From: an uncultured Fretibacterium sp.
Lineage (GTDB): Bacteria; Synergistota; Synergistia; Synergistales; Aminobacteriaceae
NCBI RefSeq assembly: GCF_963548695.1
Contig: NZ_CAUUWA010000067.1
Location: forward strand, 1 to 12,495
Direction of reading: 5' to 3'
Length of the DNA stretch: 12,495 nt
The notes under the pieces were generated by a model, which worked only from the letters and a program-made list of their open reading frames with translations, was not told the DNA's origin and did not search any database. Position numbers and translations under genes: made by a program. Shown here one piece after another: positions 7,237 through 12,495 of this stretch (its first letter is position 1; each line of letters starts with the position of its first letter).

Positions 7237-7470
7237 CTAAACGCGAGTCACAATTTCAAGCTCGACCTCTCGGGTGAGTATCTCCGCGTAGCTGAAGGAG
7301 ACGGTACTTGCACTGGACTCGTTGTACAAGGTGAAGAGCTTGGGATAGACGTCAAGAAGAATCCCCTCCGTCTCCTCGGTCCTGTTCCTCCCCTTGGACA
7401 TTCGGCAACGAACCAGCCGGCCCTTATAGGAGAAAATCTCATCTTTGATGGATGTGAGCGTTCTCGGCAC
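7237..7470 (-). CDS. veg: Veg family protein
   Basis: Small protein of 77 residues matching the Veg family (DUF1021). It shows the TLTSIKDEI start, the central RRRxTEETEGILLDVYPKLFTL-like block and the SFSYAEILT...VELE end. In Bacillus subtilis Veg is reported to stimulate biofilm formation; its role elsewhere is unclear. The start is GTG, because an in-frame stop lies just upstream and GAGGA is about 11 nt before it. It has its own extended -10 promoter and a strong terminator, so it looks like a monocistronic unit. The neighbouring ispE recalls the veg-ispE region of Bacillus. Confidence 0.93.
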   Translation of the reverse strand: MPRTLTSIKDEIFSYKGRLVRCRMSKGRNRTEETEGILLDVYPKLFTLYNESSASTVSFSYAEILTREVELEIVTRV

Positions 7471-7503
7471 GAAACATCACTTCCTCAAACTCAGCTATGG
7501 TTA

Positions 7504-7534
7504 AGTATAACATAACCGGGAGAGAAAATGTCCC
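7504..7534 (-). promoter_or_regulatory. Predicted extended -10 promoter of veg
   Basis: On the minus strand TGTTATACT gives an extended -10 (TATACT at 7504-7509, TG at 7511-7512). A partial -35, GGGACA (7529-7534), lies 19 bp upstream. The start would fall near 7497, giving a leader under 30 nt before the veg GTG. The -35 is weak, as is usual for extended -10 promoters. Confidence 0.6.
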
Positions 7535-7574
7535 TCATCCATAATATGATATGGCCGACAAAGAATCCAGAGTC

Positions 7575-7898
7575 TCAATTCGCCCCGTCCGGAACGCAAT
7601 CCGGCAAGGGGAAGCCCCTCCGGACCACCGGCACGGGGATATCCGCGCCCCGGGACAAAATGTAATGATTCTCCCCCCTGCGGTCCAGCAGGACGGGATA
7701 GCCGTCGCGCGTAACGGTCCCCAGGACCTCGGGATTGCGGCGCGGACGCACGTCCATCGTAAAGCCGTCCCCGCAGTCGGAGACGGTGATGACCGCCGGG
7801 ACGGGGTCCGGGGGCAACGCGCCGGCGGGGACCGCCGCAAGCAGGGAAAACGAACAGGCCAGGAGCGCACCCGGAACACGGAAGGCCAGCCTCTTCAT
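7575..7898 (-). CDS. Small exported protein C of unknown function
   Basis: I do not recognise a named family. The 107-residue protein has an N-terminal signal sequence (MKRLAF, then a hydrophobic stretch, with likely cleavage after PAGA near residue 27) and a mature part of about 80 residues. Residues 45-82 contain GFTMDVRPRRNP and TRDGYPVLLDRRGENHYIL. These line up with FYVYRPYN, TYDGYPVFRNADGIWVYG of the two genes upstream, so C looks like a single-domain relative of their N-terminal half. Mature cysteines are at 42 and 101, possibly a disulfide. The ATG overlaps the stop of B by four bases (ATGA), and GGGAGGT lies about 12 nt upstream, which indicates translational coupling. The relationship rests on a short motif; function is unknown. 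Confidence 0.85.
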   Translation of the reverse strand: MKRLAFRVPGALLACSFSLLAAVPAGALPPDPVPAVITVSDCGDGFTMDVRPRRNPEVLGTVTRDGYPVLLDRRGENHYILSRGADIPVPVVRRGFPLPDCVPDGAN

Positions 7899-8671
7899 CG
7901 GGACGGCACGACCTCCCCCATCCAGTAATATCCCCATTCCGTCGCCTGCTGCGCCAGCACGGGCATATCCGCCTCGTACCAGATGAACCGATTGCGCTTG
8001 ACCATCCGCGTGAGCTCGTAGAGCTGCCCCTTGAGGGCATCCACCGGGCGCTGATCGGCACGCGGGGTAATCTGGTACCAGCTCCGTCCCGTCCAGACAT
8101 AGATCGCCCTGGGGAGGTTCCCCTTCCAGGCGACGGGGACCGCGGGGTTGTGCAGGACACCCATACGGTCGACGCTGCTCTGCCAGTTCCCGATCGCCAT
8201 GAAGCGGGGATTGAAGCTCCAGTCCGGCACCCACGTGGAATGGGTCTCGCCTCCGGCGGAACGCGAGGGCGGAAGGCCGGGCTGGCGCACGGCCGCAACC
8301 TCGGGGGGCGGCACCGTGACATGCGACGAAATCTGAGCCGGGCGCACCCAGGGGACGATCCCCGCCATGGAGGGTACAACCGAGCCGACGATGTAGTTCG
8401 TCGGGTTCAGGTTGGGGCCGGACGCGGTGCCATACACCCAGACCCCATCCCTGTTCTTCGTCACGGGGTAGCCGTCGAAGGTCACATACCAGTTCTTCGG
8501 CATGTTGTAGGGCCGGTACACGTAGAACTGCATCCCGGCATAGGACGGCTGCGCCACCAGCAGGGGCTCGGCCACGTAAACCCTGGCCTCTGCCGGCAGG
8601 GCCAAAACCATCAAAAGGCCCGAAAGCAAACAGGTGATCGGACCGAAACGCCGAAGGGGCAACAACACCAT
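7895..8671 (-). CDS. Exported protein B, tandem paralogue of unknown function
   Basis: No named family is recognised. The 258-residue protein has a signal sequence (LRRFGPITCLLSGLL..., likely cleavage after PAEA near residue 29). A first block (about 40-109) reads QPSYAGMQFYVYRPYN, DGYPVTKNRDGVWVYG and YIVGSVVPS...PWV. A proline-rich linker follows (about 110-145). A second block (147-258) reads MAIGNWQSSVDRMGVL, PAVPVAWKG, YVWTGRSWYQI, DALKGQLYEL and WGYYWMG. Trp and Tyr are unusually frequent. Both blocks are shared with A upstream, while the linkers differ. ATG 8671 is taken as the start, but GTG 8668 and TTG 8665 follow at once and are better spaced from the GAGGAG. A longer open frame to 8794 overlaps A and lacks a signal-like start. 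It overlaps C by 4 bases. Confidence 0.88.
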   Translation of the reverse strand: MVLLPLRRFGPITCLLSGLLMVLALPAEARVYVAEPLLVAQPSYAGMQFYVYRPYNMPKNWYVTFDGYPVTKNRDGVWVYGTASGPNLNPTNYIVGSVVPSMAGIVPWVRPAQISSHVTVPPPEVAAVRQPGLPPSRSAGGETHSTWVPDWSFNPRFMAIGNWQSSVDRMGVLHNPAVPVAWKGNLPRAIYVWTGRSWYQITPRADQRPVDALKGQLYELTRMVKRNRFIWYEADMPVLAQQATEWGYYWMGEVVPSR

Positions 8672-8732
8672 CACTCCTCGTCTTTTCCTGCGGAACTGCG
8701 GACCGCCGACAAATACGGCAAGCTGTGCGTCG

Positions 8733-9476
8733 TCATCGGGCGAGGAGGATCTGCCCCATCCACCGGTAGCCCCAGACTGCAGCGTGCTGGGCAAGGACGT
8801 TCATATCCTGATCCGTCCAGACCAGATTGTTCCTGTTGCTCATGCAGGCCAACTCGTACAACCTGCCGCGCAGCGCGTCCACAGGATGCTGGCAGTCCCG
8901 GAGGGATATCTGGTACCAGCTCCGCCCTGTCCAGGCATAGATCACATTGGGGCGGGCCCCCTTCCACGCCACGGGGACCGCAGGCTTGCCCAACACACCG
9001 ATGCGATCCACGCTCCTCCCCCATCCCCCGATGGCCACGAAATTGGGATTATGAACCCAGCAGGGAACATAGACGGGAGCGGCGACGACGGCGATCGGAG
9101 CAACGGCCGGCGCGGCGACAGGAGCACAGGCTGGCGCCGCGACCCACGGCACCAGCCCAACCACGGAGGGAACGATCGACCCTACGATATAGGCGGTCGG
9201 CACGATATTCGCCCCGACGCAGGAACCATAGACCCAAATGCCATCCGCATTCCTGAAGACGGGGTAGCCGTCGTAGGTCGCATACCACCCGCCAGGGATG
9301 TTATAGGGGCGATAAACGTAAAACTGCATCCCCGAATAGGCGGGCTGCGTGATCAGGATCGGATCCGCGGCGTTCAGCCAAACGGCCGCGCCGCCAGTCC
9401 CCTCCACCGCAAAGGCCATCAGGAAAGCCAACACCAACAGGGACGGCACCTTAACTGCAAAACGCCTGCTCTTCAT
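8733..9476 (-). CDS. Exported protein A, tandem paralogue of unknown function
   Basis: Same unrecognised family as B. The 247-residue protein has a signal sequence (MKSRRFAVKV, then a hydrophobic core to about 25). Block 1 (about 43-111) reads QPAYSGMQFYVYRPYN, TYDGYPVFRNADGIWVYG, PTAYIVGSIVPS and VPWV. An Ala-Pro-Val linker lies at 112-138. Block 2 (140-247) reads VAIGGWGRSVDRIGVL, KPAVPVAWKG, WTGRSWYQI, HPVDALRGRLYELA, DMNVLAQHAAVWGYRWMG. The start ATG has AAGGAG 10 nt upstream. B begins 61 bases downstream. A terminator-like structure lies 34-60 bases before the gene and leaves little room for a separate promoter. No catalytic motif could be identified. A structural or surface role is possible, but this is not shown. 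Confidence 0.9.
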   Translation of the reverse strand: MKSRRFAVKVPSLLVLAFLMAFAVEGTGGAAVWLNAADPILITQPAYSGMQFYVYRPYNIPGGWYATYDGYPVFRNADGIWVYGSCVGANIVPTAYIVGSIVPSVVGLVPWVAAPACAPVAAPAVAPIAVVAAPVYVPCWVHNPNFVAIGGWGRSVDRIGVLGKPAVPVAWKGARPNVIYAWTGRSWYQISLRDCQHPVDALRGRLYELACMSNRNNLVWTDQDMNVLAQHAAVWGYRWMGQILLAR

Positions 9477-9509
9477 CTCTCACTCGCTCCTTCTTTTGAG
9501 ATAGACGCG

Positions 9510-9540
9510 AAAAAAGGTCCCGAGGTCCCCCTCGGGGGAC
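9510..9540 (-). terminator. Terminator or attenuator before exported protein A
   Basis: On the minus strand CCCGAGG (9530-9536) pairs perfectly with CCTCGGG (9519-9525) around a GGGA loop. Six T (9510-9515) follow after ACC. An upstream hairpin, GTCCCC-CGAG-GGGGAC (9525-9540), overlaps it and cannot form at the same time. It lies after the TPR lipoprotein gene and 34 bases before the A start codon. It may end the upstream transcript, or set the level of A-B-C by attenuation. Confidence 0.75.
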
Positions 9541-9599
9541 TGTCAGGAAAGGGGCTGCGAAATCCTTTTCGTTAGGGCCCCAATCTCCCTTTTTGCCGT

Positions 9600-10709
9600 T
9601 CATTTTTTATCCGCCGGCAACGGAGGAAGGTAAACCGGCCGATCCCCCGACGCCGGGCCTGCCGACGCCGTCCCAGGGACGGGAGGCTGATAGGCCGGGG
9701 CCTCCCTCGAGACGACCTCACCTCCGACGGGAGGAATCCCTGCCGTGGAAGCCGCGCCCGGCACCGTGTCCCCAGCCCTCACATCGGGCAACGGGGGCTG
9801 ATAGACGGGAGCCCCACCGGGCTGCACGCCCACGGGAGCGGAGGGAACCGGCGGTACCGTCTGAGGGACGGGGCCCGGGTTCCCGCCCGCCGGAAAGGCG
9901 ACGCCAACCTCCAGCGCGGGAGGCGGCGCCAGGGGGACAACCCGGGACTCGGGCGGCGCATAGGCGGGCTCGCCGCCCTCCAAAAGCCTTTCCCGCCCCG
10001 GCGGGACATAGACCGAGGGCTGCCACGCGTCGCCGTCGAAGGGCCCCGCTCCGGGCTCCGGAGGGGTGTAGAGCGGAACCTTGGGCAGCTCGGGATCGAT
10101 AGGAGGCCGAACGGGCCGGCGCCGTGCCTGGGGGGAATCGGGAGGGATGGTGGCGATCCCGTGGTTGTTCGTGGGGATGGGGTAGACCCGCGCCGGACGC
10201 TTGGGGTCCCACAGGGGCACACGCTCCCCGTCCCCGGGATAGACGACAACGCGCGAGAACGGCTCGAAGCCGGGGTCCAGCTCCATCGCCTTGCGATAGA
10301 AGAACTGGGCCTGCTCGAACTGGGCCGTCCTCTCGTGGTACATCCCGTACCAATACCACGCCTCGGGATTACGCCGTTCCTCCTGCACGGCCTTCTGCAG
10401 CCACGGATACGCCGCCTCGTAACGCTCCTGGCGCATGAGGGCGATCCCCTGCCGCAGGGATGAGATGCGGGGGCGGGAGGGAACGGCCTTCCTCCGGGCC
10501 GGTGCCGGCGGGGTCTTTTTCTTTGCCTTCCTCGCCTTGGGTGCCGCTTTCTTTATCGGGGCCCTCTTCACCGATTTCCTGATGGGGGGCGGCGCCTCGT
10601 CGGCCGAAACGTTCCCATTGGCCCAGGCGGGCCCGCAACCGACCAAAGCCCCAAGCAACAGGGCCAGAAGGGCAAAACGCCTTACACTTCCACGCGAATA
10701 TCCGCCCAT
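9600..10709 (-). CDS. TPR lipoprotein with Tyr-x-Pro-Pro repeats
   Basis: Predicted lipid-anchored protein of 369 residues with no assigned function. The hydrophobic signal ends in a lipobox LVGC (Cys25). A Lys/Arg/Pro/Ala-rich segment follows (about 43-80). Two tetratricopeptide-like helix pairs occupy about 83-147 (SLRQGIALMRQERYEAAYPW and NPEAWYWYGMYHERTAQFEQ). The rest (about 200-369) is proline-rich and probably disordered, with six spaced Y-x-P-P units: YTPP 214, YVPP 234, YAPP 250, YQPP 303, YQPP 340, YLPP 360. A role as an envelope scaffold is plausible but inferred. ATG 10709 is preferred over the in-frame TTG at 10721, because GAGG lies 6 nt before it and GAGGAG abuts the TTG. The FlgT-like gene ends 8 bases upstream, indicating co-transcription. 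Confidence 0.9.
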   Translation of the reverse strand: MGGYSRGSVRRFALLALLLGALVGCGPAWANGNVSADEAPPPIRKSVKRAPIKKAAPKARKAKKKTPPAPARRKAVPSRPRISSLRQGIALMRQERYEAAYPWLQKAVQEERRNPEAWYWYGMYHERTAQFEQAQFFYRKAMELDPGFEPFSRVVVYPGDGERVPLWDPKRPARVYPIPTNNHGIATIPPDSPQARRRPVRPPIDPELPKVPLYTPPEPGAGPFDGDAWQPSVYVPPGRERLLEGGEPAYAPPESRVVPLAPPPALEVGVAFPAGGNPGPVPQTVPPVPSAPVGVQPGGAPVYQPPLPDVRAGDTVPGAASTAGIPPVGGEVVSREAPAYQPPVPGTASAGPASGDRPVYLPPLPADKK

Positions 10710-10717
10710 GGCGATCC

Positions 10718-11749
10718 TCAACTCCTCGGCCCCGTCATCTTTATGACGGTGTCCTTCAGCTGTATGGGTTCCTTGCGGTTATCCTTGACGACCCGCACCA
10801 CCGCGTTCTTCTCCTGGACGGAGACCACCTTGACCTTACCAATCGTGTTCCGGAGCACTACAACGGGATTTTCCGGGTCCACGGTCACGTAGGTATCCCC
10901 TCTGACGACCTCCAGGACATCCCCAACCCGCAGGGCATCCTGCCGCCCAATCGAGATGATGAACTCCCTCTTTCGGCGCCTCGATCCCGCCGTAGGCGAG
11001 ATGATTCGCCCCACGGTGGTGATGGCGGGGGAAAAACGGTCGCGTCCCTCCTCACCGGCCCTCGGGTCATTGCGGTGAATGGCATTGCTGACCTGCCCCA
11101 TGGCCTGGGCCTGAGCGTCCTCGATTCCCTTTTTGAGGGCCTGCCATTGAGAGGAGGTGCGAAATTGTTCCCACGTCGGGTGGCTCATCCTCTGCCCCCG
11201 GTCCCTCGCATCCGTCAGCCCCAGGAGATCGAGGCCGTCCTTGAAGGGGACGGGGAGCGAGACAAGGGCTGCGTCCAGCCAGTAAAGTTTCTCCCCATCG
11301 AAGGTAAAGCGTTTGTCGGCCCCCTCCGCGACCCTCATGGCGAACTGACGCGCCTGGACGGTGTCCAGGATGCGGATCCGCAGGCTGACCCGCCCCTTCT
11401 CCAGCTTGCCCAGGACGTTCCGTTCCTCGAACACTGCGTCGAACAGCTCCATCTGCAGCGCCATATCCCCCGGACGATGCTCGGCGGCAAACCAGCGGTT
11501 CATGCCGGGTTCATCCAGGACCTGGACGTCGATCAGCGGCGAACGCTTGAAGAGCACCTCCAAGTAGTCCGTCATCTTTCGCTCCAGGACGTTATAGGGG
11601 TAATACTTGCTCTCCCAGACCTGGAGACCGGTCGTGTTCTCCGTCGGAAGGATCACCACGTGCAGACGCCGCGGCTCGGCCGCCTGACAGACGGAGCCCG
11701 CGCAAAGCAGCAAAAGCGCCAAAAACGCCCCACATATCCTGTTCTTCAT
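10718..11749 (-). CDS. FlgT/CsgG-like exported protein
   Basis: Predicted secreted or periplasmic protein of 343 residues. A signal sequence (MKNRICGAFLALLLLCAG, likely cleavage after CQA near 23) is followed by HVVILPTENTTG (30-41), the type of strand seen in CsgG/FlgT middle domains (PxxNxT). The C-terminal part (about 262-322) reads REFIISIGRQDALRVGDVLEV, then TIGKVKVVSVQEKNAVVRVV. This resembles the C-terminal domain of the flagellar assembly protein FlgT (GxxDGVxxGDxxxV ... GxxxVxxVxxxxxxV). No flagellar gene is in the window, so a flagellar role should not be assumed. ATG 11749 is chosen for its signal peptide; its ribosome-binding site is weak (GGGA), and an in-frame GTG lies 15 bases upstream. 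It is the first gene after a long leader and precedes the TPR lipoprotein gene by 8 bases. Confidence 0.8.
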   Translation of the reverse strand: MKNRICGAFLALLLLCAGSVCQAAEPRRLHVVILPTENTTGLQVWESKYYPYNVLERKMTDYLEVLFKRSPLIDVQVLDEPGMNRWFAAEHRPGDMALQMELFDAVFEERNVLGKLEKGRVSLRIRILDTVQARQFAMRVAEGADKRFTFDGEKLYWLDAALVSLPVPFKDGLDLLGLTDARDRGQRMSHPTWEQFRTSSQWQALKKGIEDAQAQAMGQVSNAIHRNDPRAGEEGRDRFSPAITTVGRIISPTAGSRRRKREFIISIGRQDALRVGDVLEVVRGDTYVTVDPENPVVVLRNTIGKVKVVSVQEKNAVVRVVKDNRKEPIQLKDTVIKMTGPRS

Positions 11750-11789
11750 GGATGTCCCAGTCACTCCCCAACTGTAAAAGCCTGTGCAA

Positions 11790-11812
11790 GAGACCCCTCT
11801 CCTCGGAGTCTC
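11790..11812 (-). promoter_or_regulatory. Hairpin with a Shine-Dalgarno-like loop
   Basis: On the minus strand GAGACTCC (11805-11812) pairs with GGGGTCTC (11790-11797), 8 bp with one G-U. The 7-nt loop GAGGAGA holds a perfect SD-like GAGGAG. No in-frame start follows it closely, and it is about 50 nt from the start codon of the FlgT-like gene. It could be a standby site, a protein target or chance. Confidence 0.4.
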
Positions 11813-11899
11813 CAATTTGGGTCGGCCCCATTGCCCCATTTCACTTCAATGTCAATGTCGGGCCTCAAATCGCCCTGCGAAACCTAATCCGTTTCTATT

Positions 11900-12010
11900 T
11901 TACCGTATACGAGGGAAAAATCGTCGATGATTTATCTCCTTTATCTTCTTCCTGGATTTACAATCCAAGAGAGAAAAAAGACTACTTTCAAGGGCAAAGG
12001 CTTTACGCAT
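11900..12010 (-). CDS. Possible 36-residue leader peptide
   Basis: An ATG (12008-12010) stands 6 nt after GAGGGA and opens a 36-codon frame ending in TAA. The peptide starts MRKAFALESSLFSLLDCKSR and is strongly basic (11 Lys/Arg). It lies wholly inside the predicted leader of the FlgT-like gene, about 80 nt after the transcription start. The ribosome-binding site is good, but the codons are AT-rich and unlike those of the neighbouring genes. Without conservation data this is only a candidate, as a regulatory upstream ORF or a small protein. A hairpin (GGATT-GTA-AATCC) lies inside it. Confidence 0.3.
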   Translation of the reverse strand: MRKAFALESSLFSLLDCKSRKKIKEINHRRFFPRIR

Positions 12011-12096
12011 CTTCGGTCCCTCGCAATAAAAATATTGGCAAAAGATACTGGGTTAAAAGGTTAAAATTACGTTATATTTTTTCCAGGATATTCTGG

Positions 12097-12124
12097 ATTA
12101 TAAGGGGGTGCGGCGCACTGTCAA
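12097..12124 (-). promoter_or_regulatory. Perfect-consensus sigma70 promoter
   Basis: The minus strand carries TTGACA (12119-12124), a 16-bp GC-rich spacer and TATAAT (12097-12102). Both hexamers match the consensus exactly. Transcription should begin near 12090 and run into the FlgT-like gene, the TPR lipoprotein gene and possibly A-B-C. An imperfect inverted repeat GTGA-N5-TCAC (12154-12166) is centred about 70 bases upstream of the start and may be an operator. Confidence 0.85.
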
Positions 12125-12153
12125 GAAACGGGTCTCGCCCCTGTCGTTATTCT

Positions 12154-12166
12154 GTGATCATGTCAC
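12154..12166. promoter_or_regulatory. Candidate operator GTGA-N5-TCAC
   Basis: A 13-base inverted repeat, 4 bp per arm, centred at 12160, about 35 bases beyond the -35 box. It recalls Crp/Fnr-type half-sites, but the spacing is one base shorter than the TGTGA-N6-TCACA consensus. The assignment is tentative. Confidence 0.25.
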
Positions 12167-12233
12167 CCGATTAAGTAATCCGTGAAAAGGTCTCCATCCC
12201 CCGCTATCTGCCCAAGGGGCTCGACTTCCGAGA

Positions 12234-12266
12234 GGCTAGGAACAACGAGTTCCGCGGATCCCAGCC
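12234..12266 (-). other. Stem-loop after the dehydrogenase gene
   Basis: On the minus strand GGCTGGGA (12259-12266) can pair with TCCTAGCC (12234-12241), 8 bp with one G-U. A shorter alternative hairpin GGAAC/GTTCC lies within. No U-tract follows, so this is not a canonical terminator; the nearest T-run is four bases at about 12184-12187. It may still protect or end the dehydrogenase transcript. Confidence 0.35.
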
Positions 12267-12273
12267 GTACTTT

Positions 12274-12495
12274 TCAATAGGCCTCCTCGTAGAGGCGGAG
12301 AACATCGCGCTTGTCGTACTTCCTGGGGTTGGGGCGCCCTATCGCCTCCTCCATCGTCCTCTCCGCCAAAAGGGGAAAATCCTCCTTGCGGACCCCGAGC
12401 TCCCGGAGCCCCTTCGGGAGCCCCAGGCTGCGGTTGAGGCCAAAAAGCGCCTTGAGCCCTGCCTCCGCGTTGTCGCGCTCGGCCCTCCAGGAGCG
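12274..12495 (-). CDS. Iron-containing alcohol dehydrogenase, C-terminal fragment
   Basis: The last 73 codons of a gene that enters from the right edge, ending in TGA. The visible part reads LNRSLGLPKGLRELGV, then EDFPLLAERTMEEAI, NPRKYDKRDVLRLYEEAY. This is the typical C-terminus of group III iron-dependent alcohol dehydrogenases, NAD(P)-linked enzymes that interconvert alcohols and aldehydes or ketones. The metal ligands and nucleotide-binding region lie outside the window, so the substrate cannot be told. The frame stays open for 36 codons after the TGA, probably by chance. The gene's start and promoter are not visible. The family call rests on this C-terminal pattern alone. Confidence 0.8.
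   Translation of the reverse strand, partial: RSWRAERDNAEAGLKALFGLNRSLGLPKGLRELGVRKEDFPLLAERTMEEAIGRPNPRKYDKRDVLRLYEEAY

Larger units (their letters stand above)
11750..12090 (-). other. Long AT-rich leader before the FlgT-like gene
   Basis: About 340 nt separate the predicted start (near 12090) from ATG 11749. The first 180 nt are AT-rich and the rest is GC-rich. It begins near an inverted repeat TCCAG...CTGGA, includes a possible 36-codon ORF (11900-12010) and a GGATT-GTA-AATCC hairpin (about 11954-11966). Further on are a tandem AATGGGGC pair (about 11829-11844) and a hairpin at 11790-11812. No known riboswitch was recognised. An open plus-strand frame covers part of it (11752-12174), but has neither ribosome-binding site nor coding character. 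Confidence 0.5.

Noticed and set aside
11827..11855. TTGACA at 11850-11855 as a second promoter
   Set aside because: No acceptable -10 lies 15-19 bases downstream; the sequence there is AATGGG-like.
11980..12025. GEMM-like (c-di-GMP) riboswitch from GCGTAAAGCC
   Set aside because: Only a short string resembles the motif; the paired elements and tetraloop receptor were not found.
11752..12174. 140-codon plus-strand frame over the leader
   Set aside because: No ribosome-binding site and no coding character; it overlaps the start of the FlgT-like gene and the promoter.
12166..12273. In-frame continuation of the dehydrogenase after its TGA
   Set aside because: The frame stays open for 36 codons, but this is not rare in such sequence. 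The protein already ends as the family usually does, and nothing suggests TGA recoding.

Overview
The window is GC-rich bacterial chromosome in which every recognisable gene lies on the minus strand. It reads right to left: iron-containing alcohol dehydrogenase (3' end only), a FlgT/CsgG-like exported protein, a TPR lipoprotein, three exported proteins of an unrecognised family, veg, ispE, a lytic transglycosylase, tilS, hpt and ftsH. The pairing of veg with ispE and the tilS-hpt-ftsH order are known from Bacillus-type Firmicutes. Here they sit beside a Slt70-type transglycosylase and a lipoprotein, which suggests a Gram-negative-type envelope. A member of the Synergistota is my best guess; this is inference from gene content and composition only.

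Right part (about 7575-12495). After the dehydrogenase end (12274) comes a gene-poor stretch of about 520 bases. It holds a textbook promoter (TTGACA, 16 bp, TATAAT; 12097-12124). The predicted leader is about 340 nt long, with a possible 36-codon ORF and a hairpin. Then follow the FlgT-like protein, the TPR lipoprotein with a Tyr-x-Pro-Pro-rich tail, an attenuator-like terminator, and exported proteins A, B and C. A and B are tandem paralogues. C appears to be a short relative of their first half and is coupled to B by an ATGA overlap.

Middle and left part (about 1-7575). veg has its own extended -10 promoter and a very strong terminator. ispE follows, then a weaker terminator and a 16-bp tandem repeat just before the transglycosylase gene. 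tilS overlaps the transglycosylase stop and has no ATG, GTG or TTG in its N-terminal open frame. A CTG in a CTGA overlap, behind a good GGAGGT, is the likely start. hpt (GTG start) and ftsH (TTG start) follow. At the left edge a further promoter points out of the window.

Functionally, the left half is housekeeping: isoprenoid precursor synthesis, peptidoglycan turnover, tRNA-Ile lysidine formation, purine salvage and membrane proteolysis. The right half is a putative envelope locus of unknown role. The observations most worth a second look are the non-canonical tilS start, the A-B-C exported family with its attenuator, and the long leader upstream of the FlgT-like gene. No tRNA, rRNA, CRISPR array, insertion sequence or phage gene was seen.
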